Shown here: piece after piece, positions 37,088-47,626 of the stretch
Layout of the letters: each line of letters starts with the position of its first letter
Position numbering within the stretch: the stretch's first letter is position 1
Source of the DNA: Rhodospirillaceae bacterium
GTDB taxonomy: Bacteria; Pseudomonadota; Alphaproteobacteria; Dongiales; Dongiaceae
Length of the DNA stretch: 64,000 bases
NCBI GenBank assembly: GCA_008012315.1
Contig: SSEL01000002.1
Location: forward strand, 62,001-126,000
Reading direction: 5' to 3'
The notes under the pieces: generated by a model
Told to the model about the DNA's origin: nothing
Database searches by the model: none
The model's input: only the letters and a program-made list of their open reading frames with translations
Program-made: the position numbers and the translations under genes

Positions 37088-39211
37088 ATGCCTGTTCGAG
37101 ACCTGCTGCTTCGGTGCCGCTACAATCTCATTCCCGAACATCTGATCGGTGAAGTTCTGACCAAACGCTGGACGGATAATGCGATCCCGTTTCTGGCCCT
37201 GGTCATTACCATCGTCGGATTCGGCACGGCAATTCCGGGTTTTTTCCAATTGCAATCGCTGAGTGATTCCACGCGGCAACTGGGCGAATTCTCCATCGTT
37301 GTCACCGGCCTGACCATTGTCATGCTGGGTGGTGGCATCGATCTCTCCGTCGGATCGATATTTGCGCTCTCAGCATTTGCCGCGGTCTCCGCGTTCTTCA
37401 TCTTTGAACAGCCCACCTGGATCGCCTTGCTTGCCGCCCTGATTGTTGGGGGCGCTTTCGGCGCATTCAACGGATTTCTCGTCGGTTATGCCGGGCTCCG
37501 TGCCTTTCTAACAACGCTCGTCACCTTCATCATCGGCCGCGCGATCTACGATATTCTCGTGGTGAACTACGCGGCGAAAATCCAGCTATCGATGATGTCG
37601 TCGGATGTCTGGGATTTCATCGGCGATGGAACTGTCTTCGGTCTTGCCATCAGCGTTCTCGCAGCGATCATGCTCGCCCTCGTCGCTCATATCATGCTCA
37701 GCCGTTCTCGCCCCGGCTGGCATATCCTTGCGGTCGGTGGTTCCAGGCGATCGGCGCATAATGCCGGGATACGCGTTCGCCGCGCTGTTTTCGCCACCTA
37801 TGTCATTTCCGGGCTTTGCTGCGGCATCGCCGGTTTCCTCCTGGCCTGCCGGCTCAGCGGGACCGGGCCTGGCACCGGGCTCAATCTGGAGATCATGGCG
37901 CTGACCGCCGCCGTCGTCGGCGGAAATTCGCTGGGCGGCGGGCGCGGCTCGATCATGAAGGGCATCATGGGAGCCGTCATCGTGCTGGTGACGACGAACG
38001 GATTGATCCGCCTGGGCTATGGGACCGGAACCAATCAGATGGTTCTGGGGCTGATGCTGGCGGCGGCCGTCATCCTGGACATACGCTGGCTGAAGAACCG
38101 TCATAAGGTCCTCAACGAACTTTATGTCGCGCCCATCCACCATCGGATGGGAGAAACCCAATCGGCCGAGCCGCAAGCAGATTCTCCTTACGCGCTCAAT
38201 GACCGGCTGTCCCAGGCAACGCCGATCGGCCTAGGTGACCTGGAAGGACCGGAAGACGTCATCCTGGATCACGACGATCACCTTTATTGCGGCACGCGTC
38301 ACGGCGAGATCATCAGGTTCTTTGCGCCGGATTATCGCCGCTCCGAGGTCTTTGCCCATACCGGCGGCTTCCCCCTGGGGCTTGCTTTCGATCGCGCCGG
38401 CAATCTCATCTCTTGCGTCGGTGCGATGGGGCTCTATTCCATCGCACCCGACGGCATCGTGACGAAATTGACGGCCGAAACCAGCCGCTCGCTCACATCC
38501 GTCGTGGATGATGCCAGGTTGCGGGATCCGAATGACTGCGATGTGGCGCCTGATGGCCGTATCTTTTTCACCGATTCCACCAAGCGATACGATGCGCATG
38601 ATTGGGCCCTGGATTCCATCGAGGGCCGCCCGACGGGCCGCCTGCTTTGCTATCACCCAGCGACCGAGAAAACCGAAACCTTGCTCGACCGCTATCGCTA
38701 TGCCAATGGCGTCTGCATCGCCCATGACGGCCAGTCATTGTTCTTCGCCGAATCCTGGGCCTGCCGTGTTCATCGCTACTGGTTCGACGGCCCCAAGGTC
38801 GGCACGGTAGAATGCGTCATCAAGGACATGCCCGGCTATCCGGACAATATCAACCGGGCCTCGGACGGTACCTACTGGATGGCCTGGCTCGGGATGCGCA
38901 CACCCAGTTTCGATCTGTCGCTGCGACATCCCGGCATGCGCAAGCGAATGACGCGGCGCCTGCCGCAGGATGACTGGCTCTTTCCCAATATCAATACCGG
39001 CGGGGTGGTGAAATTCGATGAGAACGGCCGGGTCATCGAGACATTGGGTGACCTCGCCGGCGCCGCGCATCCGATGGTGACCTCGATGCGAGAGCATAAA
39101 GGCGAGCTTTTCATCGGCGGCATATTGAACAACCGCATCGGCCGCTACGTCATCCCAGGCGCCAATCAACGCTGGACCGGGTTGCGATCATACTGGGGAG
39201 AGGACAGATGA
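37088..39211 (+). CDS. Fusion: sugar ABC permease + SMP-30/strictosidine-synthase-like beta-propeller
   Basis: N-half GGGIDLSVGSIFA...GGNSLGGGRGSIMKGI; C-half PEDVILDHDDHLYCG...RDPNDCDVAPDGRIFFTDST. Confidence 0.88.
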   Translation: MPVRDLLLRCRYNLIPEHLIGEVLTKRWTDNAIPFLALVITIVGFGTAIPGFFQLQSLSDSTRQLGEFSIVVTGLTIVMLGGGIDLSVGSIFALSAFAAVSAFFIFEQPTWIALLAALIVGGAFGAFNGFLVGYAGLRAFLTTLVTFIIGRAIYDILVVNYAAKIQLSMMSSDVWDFIGDGTVFGLAISVLAAIMLALVAHIMLSRSRPGWHILAVGGSRRSAHNAGIRVRRAVFATYVISGLCCGIAGFLLACRLSGTGPGTGLNLEIMALTAAVVGGNSLGGGRGSIMKGIMGAVIVLVTTNGLIRLGYGTGTNQMVLGLMLAAAVILDIRWLKNRHKVLNELYVAPIHHRMGETQSAEPQADSPYALNDRLSQATPIGLGDLEGPEDVILDHDDHLYCGTRHGEIIRFFAPDYRRSEVFAHTGGFPLGLAFDRAGNLISCVGAMGLYSIAPDGIVTKLTAETSRSLTSVVDDARLRDPNDCDVAPDGRIFFTDSTKRYDAHDWALDSIEGRPTGRLLCYHPATEKTETLLDRYRYANGVCIAHDGQSLFFAESWACRVHRYWFDGPKVGTVECVIKDMPGYPDNINRASDGTYWMAWLGMRTPSFDLSLRHPGMRKRMTRRLPQDDWLFPNINTGGVVKFDENGRVIETLGDLAGAAHPMVTSMREHKGELFIGGILNNRIGRYVIPGANQRWTGLRSYWGEDR

Positions 39212-40272
39212 TCTTCGACCCTATCCTGAATCTGTTTCGTGGCCGCGCCATCACGATCCCGCCCTACGACGGCGCTTTTCGGCCGAACACGGCACTCGAG
39301 ACCGCCGAAATCCTGCATGAGGTGGCTGCGCCGGATAATCTCTGCCAGACGAAAGATCGGATTCTTTTAACCAGCGGCTGCGACCTTCTCCAGATCGACC
39401 CGGCAGGCGCCGCCTGCATGTCGCTGGCGGTTTATCCGGCGCCGATTACCAGCCTGGCCATCTCCCCAGACGGGAAACAGGCGCTTTCCTTGGCCGATGG
39501 CCGGCTCCTGATCGATGGCGAGACGATCCAATTATCGCCGGAAATCCGCTGTATCACCGCCCTCTCCTTCGATGCGGATGACCATCTTTATCTCTGCAAT
39601 GGCAGCGACAGTCGCCCGACCACGGATTGGGCCGTTGACCTGATGGAAAAAGGCTGCCGGGGTTCGGTCTGGCAGATCTCGCCCGATGGCCGGCAACCCA
39701 ATTGCCTCGCGCGAAACCTGGCTTGGCCCAGCGGCATTCTGGTCCAGCAGGAGCGACTGGTAGTCAGCGAAGGTTGGCGGCACCGGCTGTTCAGCATGGC
39801 AAAATCCGGCGGACAGCCGGTGCCGATGCTCGATAAAATACCGGGCTATCCAGGCCGCCTCACGCCGTCGCGCTTCGGCGGCGCTTGGCTTGCCATCTTC
39901 GCGCCACGCAATCGGTTGGTGGAATTCATCTTGCAAGAAGATGATTATCGCCGCGACATGATGCGGGAAATTCCCCGCTCCCAATGGATCGCGCCGTCCC
40001 TTGTGCCAAGCAATAGCTTCCTCGATCCGCTGCAATGCGGCGCCATTAAGACCATGGGCGTTCGGAAGCCCTGGGCACCCGGCCGATCCTATGGGCTCGC
40101 CGTCCGTCTCGATGCCGAACTGCAACCGATTGCCAGCTATCACAGCCGTGCGGATGGCACACATCACGGCATCACCTCCATTGCGGAAATCGACGGACAT
40201 ATCTGGGTCGCCGCCTGCGGCGGCAATCGCCTGCTTGATCTCGGGGCGGTACACGAGCTGGGAGCGGTATGA
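39208..40272 (+). CDS. Strictosidine-synthase/SMP-30-like beta-propeller protein
   Basis: Overlaps preceding fusion gene by 4 bp; propeller repeats, NLAWPSGILV, KIPGYPGRLTPS. Confidence 0.78.
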   Translation: MIFDPILNLFRGRAITIPPYDGAFRPNTALETAEILHEVAAPDNLCQTKDRILLTSGCDLLQIDPAGAACMSLAVYPAPITSLAISPDGKQALSLADGRLLIDGETIQLSPEIRCITALSFDADDHLYLCNGSDSRPTTDWAVDLMEKGCRGSVWQISPDGRQPNCLARNLAWPSGILVQQERLVVSEGWRHRLFSMAKSGGQPVPMLDKIPGYPGRLTPSRFGGAWLAIFAPRNRLVEFILQEDDYRRDMMREIPRSQWIAPSLVPSNSFLDPLQCGAIKTMGVRKPWAPGRSYGLAVRLDAELQPIASYHSRADGTHHGITSIAEIDGHIWVAACGGNRLLDLGAVHELGAV

Positions 40273-41771
40273 TGGAGCCGATCATCCGAATGCAAAAGGT
40301 CACCAAGACCTATCGCGGGGTCGCCGCCATCCGCGACATCGATTTCGATCTGCAGCCGGGAGAGATCCATGCGCTATTGGGCGAAAATGGCGCCGGCAAA
40401 TCGACCCTGACGAAAATCATGGCGGGCGCGGTCGAGGCTACCAGCGGCGCCATGACCTATCTCGGCAGGAAAGTCTCTTTTACCTCGCCGAATGAAGCGC
40501 TTCTTGCCGGGATCGCCATGGTCTTCCAGGAAACCAGCCTGATCCCGTCCATGACGGTTGCGCAGAATATCTATCTTGGCGAAGAAAAATTCCTCAACCG
40601 GCTGCGCGGCATCTATATCAGCGCCCAGCAATTTCTCCAGTCCCTGAATTTTTCCGTCGAGCCGACCGCCTTGGTGGAGACGCTTGGCGCCGCAAAACGG
40701 CAGATGGTCGAAATTGCCCGCGCCGTGCATCACGATGCCAAGGTCATCATTTTCGATGAACCGACGGCGACCTTGACCCCCGAGGAGAAACGGCATTTCT
40801 TCGCCTTGCTTGCCAGATTGAAGAAACGCGGCGTCTCGATCGTCTTTATCTCTCATGCGCTCGAAGAGGCGCTCACTCACGCCGACCGCATCACGATCAT
40901 GCGGGATGGTGCCCATGTCCTGACCGCCCCTGCCGGGGAGCTCAACCGCGATCTCGTCATCCGCTCCATGGTCGGACGTACGCTATCCGATACCATTTAC
41001 AACAGAAACCGTGTGGCCGCGGATTTACGAAAACCCGGCGAGAAAATCCTCTCGGTCGAGGATATCTCGATGGGCAGCATGGTTCGCAACAACTCCTTCT
41101 CCATCTTTACCGGCCAGATCACCGGCGTTTTCGGCCTGATCGGATCGGGGCGCACCGAAACCTTCAAGATCGTGTCCGGCATCTACAAGCGCAATTTCCT
41201 GCGTGGCGGCGAGATCCGACTTGGCGAGCGCCAGATTCGCTATTACGTGCCGCGTGAGGCGGTTCAGGACGGCATCGTCTATGTGACCGAAGACCGGAAA
41301 AGCGAAGGCTTCTTCGAGACAATGTCGATCGCCGAAAATCTGATGTCCGGCCTGCTGGCGGCCGATAGAAGCGGGAAGATCGGTATCAATATGCGGGACA
41401 TGCGGAAGCTCGCCGCCGGCTGGACGAGTCGCCTGAATATCCGCGCCATCAATGAAAATGCCCGTGTCGTCGAGCTCTCCGGCGGCAACCAACAGAAAGT
41501 CGTGATCGGCAAAGGGCTCATTCAGCAACCGCGCATCGTCATCTTCGACGAACCGACGCGCGGCGTCGATGTCGGCGCCATCGCCGAAATTCATCAGCTC
41601 ATGACTGAGCTGGCGGATCAGGGGCTGGCTGTCGTGATGATATCTTCCTACCTGCCGGAAATCATGAGCCTGTCGGACCGAATTCTGGTTTGCCGCCAGG
41701 GCCGGATCGTCGAAGAATTCTCACCCGTCGATGCGACGGAAGAAAAGATCATGTACGCCGCCGTCCACTAG
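40269..41771 (+). CDS. Sugar ABC transporter ATP-binding protein (two ABC cassettes)
   Basis: LLGENGAGKSTLTK; VELSGGNQQKVVIGKGL; FDEPTRGVDVGA. Confidence 0.92.
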   Translation: MMEPIIRMQKVTKTYRGVAAIRDIDFDLQPGEIHALLGENGAGKSTLTKIMAGAVEATSGAMTYLGRKVSFTSPNEALLAGIAMVFQETSLIPSMTVAQNIYLGEEKFLNRLRGIYISAQQFLQSLNFSVEPTALVETLGAAKRQMVEIARAVHHDAKVIIFDEPTATLTPEEKRHFFALLARLKKRGVSIVFISHALEEALTHADRITIMRDGAHVLTAPAGELNRDLVIRSMVGRTLSDTIYNRNRVAADLRKPGEKILSVEDISMGSMVRNNSFSIFTGQITGVFGLIGSGRTETFKIVSGIYKRNFLRGGEIRLGERQIRYYVPREAVQDGIVYVTEDRKSEGFFETMSIAENLMSGLLAADRSGKIGINMRDMRKLAAGWTSRLNIRAINENARVVELSGGNQQKVVIGKGLIQQPRIVIFDEPTRGVDVGAIAEIHQLMTELADQGLAVVMISSYLPEIMSLSDRILVCRQGRIVEEFSPVDATEEKIMYAAVH

Positions 41772-41812
41772 CGCCTATCATGGTCGAACGCTTATTCAAG
41801 GAGACCTGATCG

Positions 41813-42220
41813 ATGGCCACTGTGAAGCTCCCTTCAATCGAAGAAGCCGAACGCAATCCCACCGTGAAAGCCGTCTATGACGATATCCGCGCCACGCGGA
41901 AGTCGGATTTCATCAACAATATCTGGCGCGCGCTTGCCTTCGATCCGCCTGTGCTGCAGCGAACCTGGGCCCAGATCAAATCCGTCATGGCCGTTGAAGG
42001 TACGCTTGATCCCCTGACGCGGGAGCTGATTTACATTGCCGTCTCGACCGCCAATTCATGCAGTTACTGCGTCCACTCCCATACGGCCGCCGCGCGCGCA
42101 AAGGGCATGACGGATGCCCAGCATGCCGAGCTGATGGCCATTATCGGCCTCGCCGCTCAGACCAATCACCTGGTGAACGCCATGCAATTGCCGATCGATC
42201 CGGAATTTGAGGTCAAATGA
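41813..42220 (+). CDS. Carboxymuconolactone decarboxylase/AhpD family protein
   Basis: SCSYCVHSHTAAARAKGMT CxxC..H motif. Confidence 0.85.
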   Translation: MATVKLPSIEEAERNPTVKAVYDDIRATRKSDFINNIWRALAFDPPVLQRTWAQIKSVMAVEGTLDPLTRELIYIAVSTANSCSYCVHSHTAAARAKGMTDAQHAELMAIIGLAAQTNHLVNAMQLPIDPEFEVK

Positions 42221-42414
42221 TCCGAAGGCGCTCCATAGCCGGGTCTTAGGTCGCTGCCGATCCACCTTCGCCTGCCCATCTCGCCATGTCCTTCATTTTC
42301 CGTTTGATTTCGAAATGGAAAACTGGGACTGACATGTCGTGGTTAGACTGCTGGCCCTCGTTCCGTTCCTGAAAGGGAACACCTTCGGGCATCGGTGGGC
42401 GGGTGAGGGCTTTG

Positions 42415-43695
42415 ATGGACGACGAAAAGCGCCGGCTGGGCTATGTTCTTTTCCTGATTGCCGGTTCCGGGCTGATCGCCATTGCGCGGGCGATGTCCCT
42501 GACCTTTGTCGCCATCAAATTGCAGCAATCATTCGGCCTGAACCCCGCCGCGGTCGGCGCGATCCTCGGCATCGGTCCACTCCTGGGCGCCATTACCGCA
42601 CCTTTCGCGGGTTCATTCTCCGACAAGGTCGGCCGCAAATCCGTCCTTGCCATCACCCTGTTATCGATGGCCATCGCCCTGGTCGGCATGGGGATCGCTC
42701 AATCGGTGATGGCCTTCTGCCTGGCCCAGGTCGTTTCCGCTGTCGCCATTGCCGTCTATGAGCCGATCTCCCGGGCCTTGATGAGCGATGTCTGTCCCGA
42801 AAGGCTGCGATTAAAATATTTTTCATGGCGCTATACGGCGTCGAATGTGGGCTGGGCAATCGGCCCGCTGATCGGGGCCGCTGCCGGCGCTGCCTCCGGC
42901 AAGCTGTTCATCATCTCGGGATTCGTCTATGCCGCGATTGCCCTCGCCGTCCATTTCCGGCCGGCTCCCATTGCCCAGATCACCGATAGCGGCATGCCCC
43001 GCGAAGCCGTCTCGCTGCTGAAAAGCATTAAGGCAGCAGCCCTCGATCCGCGGCTGGCATTCTTCATCGGCGGCGGAACGTTGCTGATCGCACTCTATGG
43101 CCAATGGTCGGCGACGATTGGCACCTATCTCGCCGGCAATGTCAAAGATGGCGTTCAGATCTATGCTTATCTGTCGTCGATCAATGGTGCGGTCGTTCTG
43201 CTCGGCAATCCCTTCGCTCGCCGTTTCATCGAACGTGCCGGCGCGCTGCCGGCCCTTGTCGTCGGCTGCCTCTTTTTCCTCGTCAGCGAAATCAGCTTTC
43301 TGCATGCGACGGCCTTCATCGGCTTCGCGATTTCGATGGTCATCTTCACGCTTGGCGAGATACTTGTCGTCCCTTCGGAATATCTGCTGATCGACCGCAT
43401 CTCGACCGCGCATAACAGAGGCAGCTATTTCGGCGCGCATTCCTTCTCAACGATCGGAAATTCCCTCGGGCCGATGCTGGGCGGGCTGATGCTCTTTGCC
43501 TATGGCGGTGTCGGGATGTTCTCCCTGTTTGTCGCCTTCGCCGCGGCAAGCGCGACATTCTTTATCATCGGCACGCATATGCCCCCGCCACCGCTCCGGA
43601 AAGACGACCGCAGCATGCAACCGGGCGACCGGCCTCATGATGCTTTGTCGGTTGACTTCGGCGTTCAGACGGCCTACCGCGGAACAGCCGTGTAG
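42415..43695 (+). CDS. MFS transporter
   Basis: 12-TM-like; FAGSFSDKVGRKSVL motif. Confidence 0.85.
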   Translation: MDDEKRRLGYVLFLIAGSGLIAIARAMSLTFVAIKLQQSFGLNPAAVGAILGIGPLLGAITAPFAGSFSDKVGRKSVLAITLLSMAIALVGMGIAQSVMAFCLAQVVSAVAIAVYEPISRALMSDVCPERLRLKYFSWRYTASNVGWAIGPLIGAAAGAASGKLFIISGFVYAAIALAVHFRPAPIAQITDSGMPREAVSLLKSIKAAALDPRLAFFIGGGTLLIALYGQWSATIGTYLAGNVKDGVQIYAYLSSINGAVVLLGNPFARRFIERAGALPALVVGCLFFLVSEISFLHATAFIGFAISMVIFTLGEILVVPSEYLLIDRISTAHNRGSYFGAHSFSTIGNSLGPMLGGLMLFAYGGVGMFSLFVAFAAASATFFIIGTHMPPPPLRKDDRSMQPGDRPHDALSVDFGVQTAYRGTAV

Positions 43696-43702
43696 GGGAT
43701 AC

Positions 43703-44590
43703 TTAACGAGACGATGCCGAGAGGACGCCCTGCTCTTCTCGATATCGGTCGAGCCCGTCCGTCACGGACAAGCAGGTATCGCGCCACAATTTCGCTTCCC
43801 GTGTAGCGGTTTCGCCTTCAGCCAGTTGCCGATGACTGCATTTGTCGGCGGCACGGTTCAATGCCCTGCCGATATCCTGCTCAATTGCCTGGAAAATATT
43901 GGTGAAAGCCGTCACGCTCTGCCGACTGTACGGATCCTCTGCACCGTGGGTGGTGAGCACCTTGCGATTCGCTTCGATCCCGCCGAGATAATCGTCGAGA
44001 TTGGCGAGAAGGTCCGTTACCTGCTGGGAGAAAGCGATTGTGGCATCGGCCACATGCGCCTTCTTTTCCGCGCTGCATTGGCATCCCTCGCCGCCTTCGA
44101 TGCCTTTTTTCTCCAGCTCTTCCAGGAGTGACGCGTTTCGCTGTGCGGCCGGGTGGGATTGCGATACCGGCAGATGCGCCAGAACCTTCAGATAGGTAAC
44201 ATCACTCCCTGGCAGAAGACGTGAAGCCGGCGCTGTCGCCCCGTCCGCCTCGCCGCTCTGTAGTGCAAGGCCGCTTTCCTGCCAACGGGCCGTCAGAACG
44301 ATGGGCAACTTGAGTATGCCCTGTGGCGTCAGGTAAAGCGTCACGACATCGTCACGCTCGACACCCCGGATATCCGCCTGGCCGCCTTTCTCGCGTCCGG
44401 CGGAATTGATCCAGGTCTGCTCGATCATGCCGGCAATGGTATTGTCAGCTGTCTTATGCAGCGTGAGTTTGACTGCCGACTTGCCGAACATGCCGACAAA
44501 CTGGCCCGGCATCTGCTCGGACGCATGCGCCCCGCCCGCTAAAAGGAGAAATCCGAGGCACCATGCAGATAGCTGCCATTGTCTGGCCAT
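43703..44590 (-). CDS. Exported hypothetical protein
   Basis: Signal peptide LSAWCLGFLLLAGGAHA; ordinary composition. Confidence 0.6.
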   Translation of the reverse strand: MARQWQLSAWCLGFLLLAGGAHASEQMPGQFVGMFGKSAVKLTLHKTADNTIAGMIEQTWINSAGREKGGQADIRGVERDDVVTLYLTPQGILKLPIVLTARWQESGLALQSGEADGATAPASRLLPGSDVTYLKVLAHLPVSQSHPAAQRNASLLEELEKKGIEGGEGCQCSAEKKAHVADATIAFSQQVTDLLANLDDYLGGIEANRKVLTTHGAEDPYSRQSVTAFTNIFQAIEQDIGRALNRAADKCSHRQLAEGETATREAKLWRDTCLSVTDGLDRYREEQGVLSASSR

Positions 44591-44637
44591 GACGTCTCCT
44601 GTCTCGTAGGCCTCTGCGGTTGTGTCGTCCTCTGCTG

Positions 44638-45747
44638 CTACGACGACGCTGCATTCAGCAGGACCGCCGAAGTGGGGCTCCAGCTTAACCAGATATCCTT
44701 GCCCACCAGATGGTCGACCTGGCCTTCGCGGATCATATTTTGGCGGGCAACGGCCATTGGCACCAGATTATGCACCGTTTCGACATAATAATGATTCCGG
44801 TCACCGAGATAAGCCCTGGCGGCCAATCGGCCTTTGACGACATTTTCTTGCGAGGACGGGAACGGCGTCTCGCTCAAGGTGATCTTCTCCGGCCGAACGG
44901 CGATGGTGACATTGCCATGCAAGACCTGACCTTCCTTGGCCGTCACTCGCAATTGACCGAAGGGGCCCGCATCCACCACATGATCGCCATGTGAGGTCGA
45001 CAGCAAGCGGCCATCGATGAAGTTCATCGATCCGATGAAGCCCGCAACCTCTCGGCAATTCGGTTCTTCGTAAAGCTGTTGCGCTGTATCGATCTGCAGC
45101 ACCCGCCCTTTCGACATGACCGCGATGCGGTCGGACATCGTCAGCGCCTCCTCCTGGTCATGGGTGACGAAGACGAAGGTGATGCCGACCGATTGCTGCA
45201 ATTGACGCAGCTCGAGCTGCATCTCCTCGCGCAACTTCTTATCCAGGGCACCTAGCGGTTCGTCCAGCAACAGCACTTTCGGCTGGCAGACCAGAGCACG
45301 TGCCAATGCCACGCGTTGGCGTTGCCCGCCGGAGAGCTGATGTGGCTTGCGATGGCCGTAGCTCGGCATCTTGATCAGATGAAGCGCCTTGTCGACCGCA
45401 TCATCGATGGCCGCCTTCGTCATCTGACGATTGCGGAGGCCATAGGCGATATTCTGGCGCACATCCAGATGCGGAAAGATCGCGTAATTCTGGAACACCA
45501 TGTTGGTCGCCCTGCTGTTCGGCGCCACGCCCGACATTGGCTGTCCGTCGATATAGATTTCGCCCTCGGTGGGGTACTCGAAACCGGCCAGCATCCGTAG
45601 CAACGTCGTCTTTCCACAACCGGACGGGCCGAGCAGGGAAAAGAATTCACCTTCACGGATAGTGAAGCTGATATCGTCGACCGCCCGCAGCGAACCGAAG
45701 AGTTTCGAGACGGACTTGATGTAGATGAAGCCGTCTTGTGCTGTCAT
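44638..45747 (-). CDS. potA: ABC ATP-binding protein, PotA type
   Basis: LLGPSGCGKTTLLRMLAGFE; HQLSGGQRQRVALARAL; C-terminal TOBE-like region. Confidence 0.9.
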   Translation of the reverse strand: MTAQDGFIYIKSVSKLFGSLRAVDDISFTIREGEFFSLLGPSGCGKTTLLRMLAGFEYPTEGEIYIDGQPMSGVAPNSRATNMVFQNYAIFPHLDVRQNIAYGLRNRQMTKAAIDDAVDKALHLIKMPSYGHRKPHQLSGGQRQRVALARALVCQPKVLLLDEPLGALDKKLREEMQLELRQLQQSVGITFVFVTHDQEEALTMSDRIAVMSKGRVLQIDTAQQLYEEPNCREVAGFIGSMNFIDGRLLSTSHGDHVVDAGPFGQLRVTAKEGQVLHGNVTIAVRPEKITLSETPFPSSQENVVKGRLAARAYLGDRNHYYVETVHNLVPMAVARQNMIREGQVDHLVGKDIWLSWSPTSAVLLNAASS

Positions 45748-46562
45748 GATACCAGGGCTCCTGACTCTTTAACGGGACCGCCGCGGCGGCGGACCACTTC
45801 CGCGAGCGTCACCAGAATGACCGACCCCACCAGAATGCAGCTACCCAAGGCAAGGACACCGGGCAGGTTCTGGGGGAATCTGAGTTGGCTGAAGATGAAA
45901 ACCGGCAAGGTGCCATCCGATCCGCTTAGGAAAGCGGCGATCAGATATTCATCGAAGGAAGCGGTGAAGCAAAGCAGCAGACTGGACACGATGGCCGGCC
46001 AAACCAGCGGCAGCGTCACCCGCACCAGCACTTTCAGGGCCGAATCGCCGAGATCATAGGCGGCTTCCTCCAGGTTCCTGTCGAAACCCTCAAGGCGGGA
46101 GATGAGGATGAGCATGGAGAACGGCACGCAGAGCATCACATGCCCGGCCGCGACCGTCATCAGAGATAGCTCAAAGCCGAGGATCTTCCGCAACACGACC
46201 AGCAGTGCCAAGGCCAGGACCAGCGACGGGATGATCAGCGGCAGCATGATGAAGCCGACGAACAGGGCCCGTCCCGGCAAAGCGAACCGCGTCACCGCCT
46301 TCGCTGCGATGAAGCCCAATGTGGTGGCGATCACGGAGACGCTTGCCGCGACCTTCAGGCTGGCCTTGAGCGCATTGATCATCTGATCATTCTGGCTCAT
46401 CTGCTGATACCAGTTGAAGGTGAATCCCTTCAGCGGAAAGGTGATGTAGATGCTGTCATTCACCGAAAAGAGCGGCAGCAGCAGGACCGGCCCATAAAGG
46501 AAGATCAGGAAAAGGACTGCATAGGTGCCGAGTGCGCTTGGTCGAAGCCGAGATCCCATCAT
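45744..46562 (-). CDS. ABC permease, PotC type
   Basis: EEAAYDLGDSALKVLVRVTLPLVWPAI (EAA motif). Confidence 0.88.
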   Translation of the reverse strand: MMGSRLRPSALGTYAVLFLIFLYGPVLLLPLFSVNDSIYITFPLKGFTFNWYQQMSQNDQMINALKASLKVAASVSVIATTLGFIAAKAVTRFALPGRALFVGFIMLPLIIPSLVLALALLVVLRKILGFELSLMTVAAGHVMLCVPFSMLILISRLEGFDRNLEEAAYDLGDSALKVLVRVTLPLVWPAIVSSLLLCFTASFDEYLIAAFLSGSDGTLPVFIFSQLRFPQNLPGVLALGSCILVGSVILVTLAEVVRRRGGPVKESGALVS

Positions 46563-46563
46563 G

Positions 46564-47544
46564 TCACTCCCGCACCAGTCTGCGTTGCTGCCCGGTCGTC
46601 CAGAGGAACAGACAGACAATCAAGGTTACGACCAGCATCATGACGATAGAAACCGCCGCGCCCATCGGGGCGTTGTCGGACCGGGTGACAAGCGACTGGA
46701 TCACATTGCCCAGCATCATGCCGGACGTACCGCCGACCAGTGCCGGTGTCACGTAATCGCCGACCGTCGGAATAAAGACCAGCAGGGTCGATGCCAAAGT
46801 GCCCGGCATCGACAAAGGCAAGGTGACGCGCAGGAAGCGCTTGAGCGGACTGTCGCCAAGATCGGTCGCAGCTTCCAATAGCGAGCGGTCGATCTTTTCC
46901 AGCGAGACATAGATCGGCAGGATGGCATAGGCCGCCCATGCATGGCTGAGCGTGATGGTGACGGCGACCGGATTATAGAGCAGGAATTCCAGCGGCTTGG
47001 AAATGAGACCCAATCCCATCAGGCTGGAATTGATGACGCCATCGAAACCCAGGATGACTTTCCAGGCGAAGATGCGCAGAAGGTAGCTGATCCAGAACGG
47101 TACCGTGATCAGGACGATCCAGATCAGTTTGTGCTGGCGGATGCGGAAGGCCAGGAAATAGGCCATGGGATAAGAAAGCAGCAAGATCGCCGTCGTGGCG
47201 ATTGCCGACATGCAAACTGATCGGATCAGCAGGTTTATGTAAAGTGGCGATTCGTCATAGGCAAAAAACTGCCGATAGTTCTCCAGCGTGAAGGTCCGGT
47301 CGAAAACGATACCGTCCTGTGTCCAGAAACTGAGGACAACGAGCATGACCAGCGGAATACCGAGCAGCGCGACCATGACCAGCAAGGTCGGCGACAACAG
47401 GAGATAGCCCCTGACCGCCTCCGACCTTAGCCACAAGCGCCGCAACGTCCAACCGAGCGAGTAGGAAGGACTTGCGGATGCCATGGAATTTGTCGAGGAG
47501 CGGATCGATCCGATTGCCGACTCCTCCTGTTTTGCAACACTCAT
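46564..47544 (-). CDS. ABC permease, PotB type
   Basis: LEAATDLGDSPLKRFLRVTLPLSMPG (EAA motif). Confidence 0.88.
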   Translation of the reverse strand: MSVAKQEESAIGSIRSSTNSMASASPSYSLGWTLRRLWLRSEAVRGYLLLSPTLLVMVALLGIPLVMLVVLSFWTQDGIVFDRTFTLENYRQFFAYDESPLYINLLIRSVCMSAIATTAILLLSYPMAYFLAFRIRQHKLIWIVLITVPFWISYLLRIFAWKVILGFDGVINSSLMGLGLISKPLEFLLYNPVAVTITLSHAWAAYAILPIYVSLEKIDRSLLEAATDLGDSPLKRFLRVTLPLSMPGTLASTLLVFIPTVGDYVTPALVGGTSGMMLGNVIQSLVTRSDNAPMGAAVSIVMMLVVTLIVCLFLWTTGQQRRLVRE

Positions 47545-47626
47545 TTAAATGTCGGCTTCCCTCTGTTCATCTCCGGAACGGACAGGCCAAGCTTGCGGCA
47601 GCCACAAGCTTGGCCGATCGATGATC

